A DNA stretch of 64,000 bases. Origin: Streptomyces sp. NBC_01451 (GTDB lineage: Bacteria; Actinomycetota; Actinomycetes; Streptomycetales; Streptomycetaceae). Numbering within the stretch: position 1 is the stretch's first letter; every line of letters begins with the position of its first letter. A program made the translations under genes and the position numbers. The stretch covers positions 6,572,001 to 6,636,000 of the forward strand of contig NZ_CP109479.1 of assembly GCF_036227485.1 (NCBI RefSeq), written 5' to 3'. The notes under the pieces are model-generated. The model had not been told where the DNA came from. It did not search any database and worked only from the letters and a program-made list of their open reading frames with translations. Shown here piece after piece: positions 55,767-64,000 of this stretch.

Positions 55767-56849
55767 CTACAGGCGGGCCCGGGGTGTGATGGGCACTCCG
55801 ACCCGCTCCCACGCCTTCAGTACGGACTGGAGTTCCTCGCCGTCCCCGTAGCGCGCGGTCGCGGTGGCGACGGTCAGCTGGGCGAAGTCGTCGAAGAACG
55901 CGTCCTCCTTCAGCTCGCCGCCGGTCAGCACGTCGTACCAGATCTGCCCGGCCCGCTCCCACGCGTTGCCGCCGAGTGCGGTGGCGACGAGGTAGAAGGC
56001 GTGGTTGGGGATGCCGCTGTTGATGTGGACGCCGCCGTTGTCGCGGCCGGTGCGGACATAGCCGTCCATGGTCGCGGGCTGCGGGTCCTTGCCGAGCACG
56101 TCGTCGTCGTACGCGCTGCCCGGTTCCTTCATGGAGCGCAGGGCCGTGCCGGTGACGCTCGGGGCGAGCAGGCCCGCGCCGATGAGCCAGTCGGCCTCGG
56201 CGGCGGTCTGGCCGAGTGAGTACTGCTTGATGAGCGAGCCGAAGACGTCCGACATCGACTCGTTGAGCGCGCCGGGCTGTCCGTAGTACGTGAGGTTCGC
56301 GGTGTGCTGGGTGACGCCGTGGGTCAGTTCGTGGCCGATGACGTCGATGGAGCTGGTGAAGTCGACGAAGATCTCGCCGTCGCCGTCGCCGAACACCATC
56401 TGATTGCCGTCCCAGAAGGCGTTGTTGTAGCCCTCGTCGTAGTGGACGGTCGCGTCGAGGGGCAGGCCTGCGCCGTCGATCGAGTGGCGCTGGTAGGCCT
56501 TGAGGTAGAGGTCGAAGGTGGCGCCGAGGCCGGCGTAGGCGCGGTTGACGGTGGCGTCCTGACCGGGCTCGGAGCCCTCGGCGCGCACCTTTGTGCCGGG
56601 CAGCGTGGTGCGGTGCTCCGCGTCGTAGATCGTGCGCAGCGGCTGGTCGGAGGGCGCCTTCGCGGCCGGGGCGAGGGCGAGGCCGAACTCGGCGGTGACG
56701 CGGCGCTCGGCCCGTTTCTGGGCGTCGAGCACCAGCGTGTGCTGTGCGGGGCCGGAGACGGCCGGGTCCTCGTGACGGGCGAGCGTGTTGAGGATGTGCG
56801 GTGGGACGATCGTGCAGAAGACGGGCTCAGAGCCCCCGTATGTCGTCAT
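55767..56849 (-). CDS. M4 family metallopeptidase (protealysin-like)
   Basis: 360 residues. Active site HELTH with zinc ligands H173 and H177 and catalytic E174; GALNESMSD supplies the third zinc ligand. The short propeptide includes IVPPHILNTLA, the PPxxL motif of protealysin-type M4 proteases, and there is no signal peptide, as in protealysin. Followed by its inhibitor gene. ATG 56849 is chosen, with AAGGG about 10 bases upstream; the GTG at 56858 is the alternative. Probably released by an unusual route or acts in the cytosol. Confidence 0.94.
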   Translation of the reverse strand: MTTYGGSEPVFCTIVPPHILNTLARHEDPAVSGPAQHTLVLDAQKRAERRVTAEFGLALAPAAKAPSDQPLRTIYDAEHRTTLPGTKVRAEGSEPGQDATVNRAYAGLGATFDLYLKAYQRHSIDGAGLPLDATVHYDEGYNNAFWDGNQMVFGDGDGEIFVDFTSSIDVIGHELTHGVTQHTANLTYYGQPGALNESMSDVFGSLIKQYSLGQTAAEADWLIGAGLLAPSVTGTALRSMKEPGSAYDDDVLGKDPQPATMDGYVRTGRDNGGVHINSGIPNHAFYLVATALGGNAWERAGQIWYDVLTGGELKEDAFFDDFAQLTVATATARYGDGEELQSVLKAWERVGVPITPRARL

Positions 56850-57101
56850 GCCCGGCACCCTTGCACCGAGTCACGCGGCTGTCACCACCCGCAACCATGA
56901 TTGGTGAAATAACCGGACAAGGAGCCCATCGTTCGGTGACAGAGTGGTATGCATCGAGTGACAGTGAGTGGCATCGGGTCGCGGCCGAGTGGGATGGCGC
57001 ACCTTTTACACCTTTTGCTCTCGTGCTCCCGCATACTGGGGGTCCCGCATAGTGATACAGGCCCGCGCGTCCGGCGCGGCTCGGCTACAGTGCGGAGCAT
57101 C

Positions 57102-57140
57102 ATGCATATCGGGCTGCTCCTCCTTAGCTGCCGCGGCGAG

Positions 57141-57149
<9 letters not shown>
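57102..57149 (+). CDS. leuA leader peptide
   Basis: 15-codon ORF encoding MHIGLLLLSCRGEGL, with five leucines, four of them in a row. It sits 81 bases before leuA, followed by competing hairpins, so it fits a ribosome-mediated attenuator in which leucine shortage stalls translation at the Leu run. Start is an ATG close after GCGGAGCATC; ribosome site GGAG about 6 bases upstream. Confidence 0.7.
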
Positions 57150-58961
<1,812 letters not shown>

Positions 58962-58985
58962 CTTCACCCGACCGGTTGGTTTCAC

Positions 58986-59015
58986 GCCCCGTCCGCCCTC
59001 TGTGGCGGGCGGGGC
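58986..59015 (+). terminator. Terminator after leuA
   Basis: 12-bp stem (58986-58997 with 59004-59015, one G-U pair), loop CTCTGT, 24 bases after the stop, then GGCCGTCGTTT. Confidence 0.75.
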
Positions 59016-59182
59016 GGCCGTCGTTTACCGGCCAAACCAAGGAGCGGTCATGGGCAGGTCCGGTCCTGGGTACTGACTACACATCAACAATGTGGCTAAC
59101 ATCACGCCAGCGCGGCGGTGTTGCCGGTGGGGGTACCTCCCGCGCCCTGCAGGCAGTTGGGGGTAGTTACCGGAGGTGCGAC

Positions 59183-59896
59183 GTGCTCCCAGGACAGCGA
59201 CGAGACGGCCGGGGCGGCCGGGTCGTGCGCGGAGGCCGGACAGCACGCGTCCTGGGCTCCCGTACGGTCTGGGCCGGTGTCGGTGATGGCGAGTTCTTCT
59301 GCCCCGGTTGCGGCGGAGACCGCAACTACCAGCGCCTGACGGGCCGTCGCCGCTTCACCTTTCTCGGTGTACCGATTCTGCCGCGCGGCGAGACCGGCCC
59401 CGTCGTCGAATGCGCGGCCTGCCAGAGCCACTTCGGCACGGACGTCCTCGACCACCCCACCACGACCCGCTTCTCCGCGATGCTCCGCGACGCGGTCCAC
59501 ACGGTCGCCCTCGCGGTCCTCGCCGCCGGCGGCACCCAGGCCCGCCTCAGCCTGGAGACGGCGGTGACGGGTGTCCGCGCGGCCGGCTTCGAAGACTGCA
59601 CGGAGGACCAGCTCGCGGCCCTGGTGGACGCCCTGGCCGCCGACACGGGCCGCCTCTTCGGCCCTCCGTGCGGCCCCGGGCTCGCCATAGAGCTCCACGA
59701 GGCCCTCGACCCCCTGGCCCCCCACCTCGCCGCCCCCGGCCGCGAATCGATTCTCCTCCAGGCCGCCCGCATCGCCCTGGCCGACGGCCCGTACACCCCC
59801 GCGGAACGCGACGTCCTCGCGACGGTCGGCGCGGCGCTGACCATCTGCGGGGACGACGTGACCCGACTGCTGGCGGCGGCGCGGACGCACTCATAG
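59183..59896 (+). CDS. TerB-family protein with zinc ribbon
   Basis: 237 residues. An N-terminal zinc ribbon (FFCPGCGGDRNYQRLTGRRRFT, paired with VVECAACQSHF) is followed by an alpha-helical TerB-like domain (LRDAVHTVALAVLAAGG, ILLQAARIALADGPYTPAERDVLATVG). TerB proteins relate to tellurite resistance and stress, but this short zinc-ribbon form has no known reaction. The GTG at 59183 has GGAGG with 6-base spacing. It does not lie in a tellurite (ter) cluster here. Cytosolic. Confidence 0.85.
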   Translation: MLPGQRRDGRGGRVVRGGRTARVLGSRTVWAGVGDGEFFCPGCGGDRNYQRLTGRRRFTFLGVPILPRGETGPVVECAACQSHFGTDVLDHPTTTRFSAMLRDAVHTVALAVLAAGGTQARLSLETAVTGVRAAGFEDCTEDQLAALVDALAADTGRLFGPPCGPGLAIELHEALDPLAPHLAAPGRESILLQAARIALADGPYTPAERDVLATVGAALTICGDDVTRLLAAARTHS

Positions 59897-59905
59897 GCCC
59901 TCCGC

Positions 59906-59942
59906 GGCCGGTCACCGGCCCGCGATTACTCCCGGGGGAGTA
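59906..59942. promoter_or_regulatory. Two palindromes before the MMPL gene
   Basis: GGCCGGTCACCGGCC (59906-59920) and TACTCCCGGGGGAGTA (59927-59942), both perfect. The first is close after the TerB stop and could end its transcript. The second, a 16-bp palindrome, is a candidate operator for the LuxR-type response regulator encoded downstream of the exporter. Confidence 0.55.
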
Positions 59943-60071
59943 GTACGGCCCCCGGGCCACCCCCGGCAGTACCCCCGAACTCGCCCTCCCGCGCGACGAA
60001 TCCGCCCCCGTGCGGCGGAATTCTGGTGAGCGTCATCCATCCAGAAGTCCGGACGAGGGGAGGGCCTCGAC

Positions 60072-62177
60072 ATGGGGGCCGAAGGATCCGTGGGGGCCGC
60101 AAGGACACTGAAGGGCGCACGGCGCGGGCGGACCGTGCCGCTGCTCGTGCTCGGGCTGTGGGTCGGGGTGCTCGCGATCCTGGGGCCGTTCGCGGCGAAG
60201 CTCTCCGAGGTGCAGCACGACCGGATCACCGACTATCTGCCCGCGAACGCCGACTCGACCCAAGTCGCAAGGGTCCAGGACCAGTTGCCCGGCGGTGAGA
60301 CCACACAGCTGGTCCTCGTCTACCACCGCGACGGCGGACTCACCGCCGCCGACAGGGCGACGGCCGCAGGACAGGTCGACCGGATCGCCGGCGAGCACGT
60401 CCTGACGGCCGCCCCGCAGGGCGTACCGTCCGCCGACGGCACCACCCTCATGTACCCGGTGAGCAGCAACGAGCCCGGCACCGACGAGAAGAAGCGGGAC
60501 GCCCTCGTCCACGACGTGCGCCAAGTCGCCCACAGCGAGGGCGGGCTGCGCGTCGAGGTCGGCGGCCCGGGGGCGCTGGCCACCGACGCCGCCGAGGTCT
60601 ACAACTCGCTCGGCGGACCGCTGCTCTACACCACCGTCGCCGTGGTCGCCGTCCTGCTGATCCTCATCTACCGCAGCCCGGTGCTGTGGCTGGTCCCGCT
60701 CGTCGTCGCGGGCATCGCCGACTTCCTGTCGATGAGCGTCGCCTACGGCCTCAACCAGGCCTTCGGCACCACGGTCTCGGGCCAGAGCTCGGGCATCATG
60801 ACGATCCTCGTCTTCGGCGCCGGCACGGACTACGCCCTCCTCCTCGTCTCCCGCTACCGCGAGGAACTGCGGCGCGTGGAGCGGCCGTACGACGCCATGG
60901 CCGCCGCCCTGCGCGGCTGCGGACCCGCCGTCCTCGCCTCCTCCGGCACGGTCGCCGCCGGGGTGCTGTGCCTGCTGGCCGCCGACCTCAACTCCAGCCG
61001 CAGCATGGGCCCGCTCGGCGCGGTGGGCGTGCTGTGCGCCCTCGTCGCCATGCTGACCCTGCTCCCCGCGGTCCTGGTGCTGCTGGGCCGCCGCGTGTTC
61101 TGGCCGCTCGTCCCCACGTACGGCAGTACACCCAAGGTGCGCCGGCGGTCACTGTTCGCCGCGATGGGCAGCTCCGCCGGACGCCGGCCCCTGGTGGTCC
61201 TCGCGAGCGGCGCCGTCCTGCTCGGCGCGCTCGCCCTGGGCGTGCTGAACCTGGCCGGACCGGTCAAGCAGGAGGACGCCTTCGTCGACAGGCCGGAGGC
61301 CGTAGCCGCGATGCGGACCCTGGCGGGGGCCTACCCCGACCGGGGCACCCAGCCCATCAGCGTCATCACCCCGGCCGGACAGGCGGAGGCGGCGCTCGCG
61401 ACGATCCGGGGCGCCGACGGAATCAGCGACGCGCAGAAGGGACGTACGGGGGACGGCTGGACCGAGATCACCGTCTTCGCGAAGGACGCGCCCCAGTCGG
61501 CCGCCGAGACCGCGACCATCGAGCGACTGCGGGAGGACCTGAAGGGCTCGTACGTCGGCGGACCGAGCGCCCAGCAGATCGACCTCGTCGACACCAACGC
61601 GCGGGACGTGTGGGTCGTCGTACCGATCGTGCTCGTCTCCGTGCTGCTGATTCTGATCGCGCTGCTGCGCTCGCTCGTCGCGCCGCTGATGCTGGTGGTC
61701 GCCGTCGTCGCCGTGTGGGGCGCCTCGCTCGGCATCGGCGGACTGGTGTTCGGCCCGCTGCTCGGTTTCGAGGGCACCGACCCCGGGCTCGGACTGCTGT
61801 CCTTCGTGTTCCTGGTCGCCCTGGGCGTCGACTACGGCATCTTCCTCATGCACCGGATGCGCGAGGAGGCGCTGCGCGGCGCGGAACCTGTGGCGGCGGC
61901 TCTCACGGCGCTGCGGACGACGGGCGGGGTCATCGCCTCCGCCGGGCTGGTCCTCGCCGCGACCTTCGCGGTGCTGACCAACATGGGCCTCGTACAACTC
62001 GTCGAACTGGGCTCCGTGATCGCGGTCGGCGTGCTCCTGGACACCTTCCTCGTCCGGACGTACCTGGTGACGAGCGCGAGCGTGGCGCTGGGCCGCAGGG
62101 TGTGGTGGCCGGGCGAGCTGTCCCGCAGGCCCGACCCGGACGCCGTACGACGGGAACGGCAGCCGGAACCCGTATGA
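60072..62177 (+). CDS. MMPL family transporter
   Basis: RND-superfamily membrane exporter, 701 residues, with two MMPL modules of six helices each (about 15-340 and 370-690) and extracellular loops after the first and seventh helices. The GTDYALLLVSRYREEL and GVDYGIFLMHRMREEA proton-relay motifs are seen, one per module. Members export lipids or drugs. It is followed by a histidine kinase and response regulator, a common arrangement of an exporter with a sensing system. Start ATG has GGGGAG about 10 bases before. Confidence 0.92.
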   Translation: MGAEGSVGAARTLKGARRGRTVPLLVLGLWVGVLAILGPFAAKLSEVQHDRITDYLPANADSTQVARVQDQLPGGETTQLVLVYHRDGGLTAADRATAAGQVDRIAGEHVLTAAPQGVPSADGTTLMYPVSSNEPGTDEKKRDALVHDVRQVAHSEGGLRVEVGGPGALATDAAEVYNSLGGPLLYTTVAVVAVLLILIYRSPVLWLVPLVVAGIADFLSMSVAYGLNQAFGTTVSGQSSGIMTILVFGAGTDYALLLVSRYREELRRVERPYDAMAAALRGCGPAVLASSGTVAAGVLCLLAADLNSSRSMGPLGAVGVLCALVAMLTLLPAVLVLLGRRVFWPLVPTYGSTPKVRRRSLFAAMGSSAGRRPLVVLASGAVLLGALALGVLNLAGPVKQEDAFVDRPEAVAAMRTLAGAYPDRGTQPISVITPAGQAEAALATIRGADGISDAQKGRTGDGWTEITVFAKDAPQSAAETATIERLREDLKGSYVGGPSAQQIDLVDTNARDVWVVVPIVLVSVLLILIALLRSLVAPLMLVVAVVAVWGASLGIGGLVFGPLLGFEGTDPGLGLLSFVFLVALGVDYGIFLMHRMREEALRGAEPVAAALTALRTTGGVIASAGLVLAATFAVLTNMGLVQLVELGSVIAVGVLLDTFLVRTYLVTSASVALGRRVWWPGELSRRPDPDAVRRERQPEPV

Positions 62178-62195
62178 CATCCGTCGTACGAGCGA

Positions 62196-62228
62196 GCGGG
62201 CGCCCCTCCCTGACGGCGGGGCGCCCGC
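62196..62228 (+). terminator. Hairpin after the MMPL gene
   Basis: Perfect 11-bp arms (GCGGGCGCCCC 62196-62206 with GGGGCGCCCGC 62218-62228), 11-base loop, placed between the exporter and the histidine kinase. It may separate or attenuate expression of the two-component genes. Confidence 0.65.
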
Positions 62229-62245
62229 TGACGGAGGATGACCCT

Positions 62246-63529
62246 GTGCAGCCAACCACCGGAAGAGCGGCCCCTGTTGGACGGGGCGAGCGGATCATGG
62301 CGGCGATCACCCGCGACCCCCGCAGCGCCCCGCACGCGCTCCGCAACGACGCGCTGCTGGCGTCGGCCGGCGCCGTGATCGCCACGGCCCTCGCCCTGCT
62401 CACCGACGGGGGAAGCACCCGGCCGGACGTACTCGACCAGGGCGGCCGTCCGGACGTGCTCGGCTGGGCGCTGCTGCTCGGCGCGTACGTGCCGATCGTG
62501 TGGCGGCGGCGCCGTCCGATGCTGGTGCTCGTGGCCGTGGTGGCGCTCGTCGTGCCGTACCACGCGCTCGACTACAACCACACCGCGCCGACCCCGGCCG
62601 CGTACATCGCGCTGTACACGGTCGCCGTCACCGGCCGCCCCCTGCGCACGATCGTGACCGGAGCCGTGGTTCTCGGCATCGCCCTGAGCGTGATGCTCAC
62701 CGTGAGCATGCACCAGGCCGTCGAGCTGCTGCGGATCTCCGGCTGGATCGCCGCGGTGCTCTTCTTCGGCATCGACGTCCGCTTCTACCGCCAGTACGTG
62801 TCGGCCATCGTCGAGCGTGCCGAACGGGCCGAACGCACCCGCGAGGAGGAGGCCCGCCGCCGCGTCGCCGAGGAACGCCTGCGCGTGGCCCGTGACCTGC
62901 ACGACCTGCTGGCCCACACCATCACCCTCGTCGGCGTCCAGACCGCGGTGGCCGCACACGTCCTGGCCGCCGACCCGGACCGCCTGGACCGCGCGGCCGT
63001 GGCCAGGGCCCTGGACGACATCGCCGAGACCTGCCGGACGGCACGCGGTGAACTCCGTACGACGCTGGAGGTGCTCAGGGAGGGCCAGGGCGGCGGCGAG
63101 GGCCGGGGCCCGCTCCCCGGCCTCGCCGGCCTGCCCGACCTCGCGGAGACGGCGCGGGCGGCGGGCGCCGAGGTCGAGTTGGCGGTACGGGTACGGTCCG
63201 ACGCCGTACCCCCCGCTGTGGGCGCGGCGGCCTACCGGATCGTCCAGGAGGCACTCACGAACGCCGTACGGCACGGAGGACGGGACGATCTGACGGTACG
63301 GGTGCTGCTGTACGGGGGTGAGGGCGCGCTGCGCGTCGAGGTGACGGACGACGGGGTCGGGGGCGGGGCGGATGCGCCCGAGGCGCTCGGATTCGGGCTG
63401 GTGGGGATGCGGGAACGGGCGCGCAGCGTGGGCGGCACACTGGACGCCGGACCGAAGGACAACGGGGGATTCACGGTGAGCGCGGTACTTCCGCTGCCGG
63501 TGAACCGGAAAGCGGAGGAGGCCGGATGA
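62246..63529 (+). CDS. Sensor histidine kinase (HisKA_3 type)
   Basis: 427 residues. Several transmembrane helices in the first 190 residues, then a dimerisation domain with phosphoacceptor His219 in RVARDLHDLLAH, and a HATPase_c domain with EALTNAVRHG. The type pairs with NarL/LuxR response regulators. GTG start has GGAGG (62233-62237) 8 bases upstream; an in-frame ATG at 62297 is the alternative. The stop overlaps the regulator start as ATGA. Confidence 0.92.
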   Translation: MQPTTGRAAPVGRGERIMAAITRDPRSAPHALRNDALLASAGAVIATALALLTDGGSTRPDVLDQGGRPDVLGWALLLGAYVPIVWRRRRPMLVLVAVVALVVPYHALDYNHTAPTPAAYIALYTVAVTGRPLRTIVTGAVVLGIALSVMLTVSMHQAVELLRISGWIAAVLFFGIDVRFYRQYVSAIVERAERAERTREEEARRRVAEERLRVARDLHDLLAHTITLVGVQTAVAAHVLAADPDRLDRAAVARALDDIAETCRTARGELRTTLEVLREGQGGGEGRGPLPGLAGLPDLAETARAAGAEVELAVRVRSDAVPPAVGAAAYRIVQEALTNAVRHGGRDDLTVRVLLYGGEGALRVEVTDDGVGGGADAPEALGFGLVGMRERARSVGGTLDAGPKDNGGFTVSAVLPLPVNRKAEEAG

Positions 63530-64000
63530 CCACCATTCGCGTACTGCTGGCCGACGACCAGACGCTCGTACGGGCGGCGTTCGCCATGCTCGTCGAGTCT
63601 GCCCCGGGCATGGAGGTGGTGGGGCAGGCGGGTACGGGCCGACAGGCCGTCGAACTGGCCCGCAGCACCCGCGCCGACCTGGTCGTCATGGACCTCCGCA
63701 TGCCCGACCTCGACGGCATCGAGGCGACCCGGCTGATCGCCGCCGACGAGGACCTGGCGGGCGTGAAGGTGCTTGTCCTGACGACGTACGACACGGACGA
63801 GCACGTGGTGGAGGCGCTGCGCGCGGGCGCGTCGGGCTTCCTGGTCAAGGACACGAGGCCCGCGGAACTCCTGGACGCGATCCGCACGGTGGCGGCAGGC
63901 GAGGCCCTCCTCTCACCGGGACCCACGGCCCGCCTGATAGCCCGCCTGCTGCGCAACGCCGAGGCGCCGACGACGACGGCCGGCCCCGAATGCCTGTCGG
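63526..64000 (+). CDS. LuxR/NarL-family response regulator (partial)
   Basis: Runs off the right edge. The receiver domain is complete: acidic pair in LLADDQTLVR, phosphoacceptor Asp56 in VVMDLRMP, Thr in LVLTTYDTD and Lys in FLVKDTRP. A LuxR helix-turn-helix would lie beyond the window. Coupled to the histidine kinase by a 4-base overlap. Probably controls the MMPL exporter. Confidence 0.93.
   Translation, partial: MTTIRVLLADDQTLVRAAFAMLVESAPGMEVVGQAGTGRQAVELARSTRADLVVMDLRMPDLDGIEATRLIAADEDLAGVKVLVLTTYDTDEHVVEALRAGASGFLVKDTRPAELLDAIRTVAAGEALLSPGPTARLIARLLRNAEAPTTTAGPECLS

Overview
The window is high-GC actinobacterial chromosome, almost certainly Streptomyces. Codon third positions are strongly G/C, GTG and TTG starts are common, and the gene order (comEC, holA, rpsT, lepA, hemW, hrcA-dnaJ, rsmE, tricorn, HIT, RNase Z, phoH-ybeY-CNNM, era, leuA) is what I recall of the conserved Streptomyces core. 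Nothing was searched; all family calls come from reading motifs.

Layout. 0.1-5.1 kb: comEC, an arylamine N-acetyltransferase, a small acidic protein and holA, converging on rpsT. 5.9-14 kb: lepA, a long-chain acyl-CoA synthetase, a SpoIIE-type phosphatase carrying its own HATPase domain, and hemW. 14.1-15.8 kb (minus): a DUF3097 protein with TOPRIM-like motifs and an MBL hydrolase. 15.9-20.2 kb: a perfect CIRCE operator, hrcA-dnaJ, a nitronate monooxygenase and rsmE. 20.3-24.2 kb: a lipoprotein and a tricorn protease. 36.7-44.3 kb: HIT, RNase Z, an adenine-deaminase-like enzyme, a PfkB kinase, phoH, ybeY, a CNNM/CorC protein, a YjbR protein and a metal-less cytidine-deaminase-like protein. 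49.7-55.3 kb: era, a divergent MmyB-like regulator and SDR pair, and a GH1 glucosidase/MFS operon. 55.4-64 kb: a protealysin-like protease with its emfourin-type inhibitor, a leuA leader with leuA, a TerB-type protein, and an MMPL exporter followed by a two-component system that runs off the right edge.

Three accessory insertions interrupt this core. (1) 24.3-36.5 kb holds a truncated regulator, then a minus-strand cassette of LamG protein, a giant RHS polymorphic toxin (signal peptide, YD repeats, RHS core, HINT domain, variable tip) and an overlapping-style immunity gene. The toxin tip and immunity gene are visibly AT-richer. A 21-bp perfect hairpin and an imperfect 22-23 bp direct repeat mark the island edges. 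(2) 44.4-47.8 kb holds three secreted or membrane proteins resembling a Gram-positive WxL/DUF916 surface system: a small secreted protein, a WxL-like protein and a membrane-anchored DUF916-like protein. Two of them share an upstream promoter-like block. (3) 47.7-49.5 kb holds an amt-glnK pair on the opposite strand, preceded by an 11-bp-periodic array of GAAAC-type half-sites typical of a GlnR operator. The DUF916-like gene runs antisense into the 3' end of glnK.

The core genes serve housekeeping roles: replication, translation fidelity, heat shock, RNA maturation, haem, leucine and nitrogen uptake. The islands serve the cell surface and competition with neighbours. The most interesting items for follow-up are the WxL-like surface locus, the RHS toxin tip with its boundary repeats, the GlnR-like array, and several conserved proteins of unclear function (DUF3097, the cytidine-deaminase-like protein, and a 35-residue basic ORF with a strong ribosome binding site).
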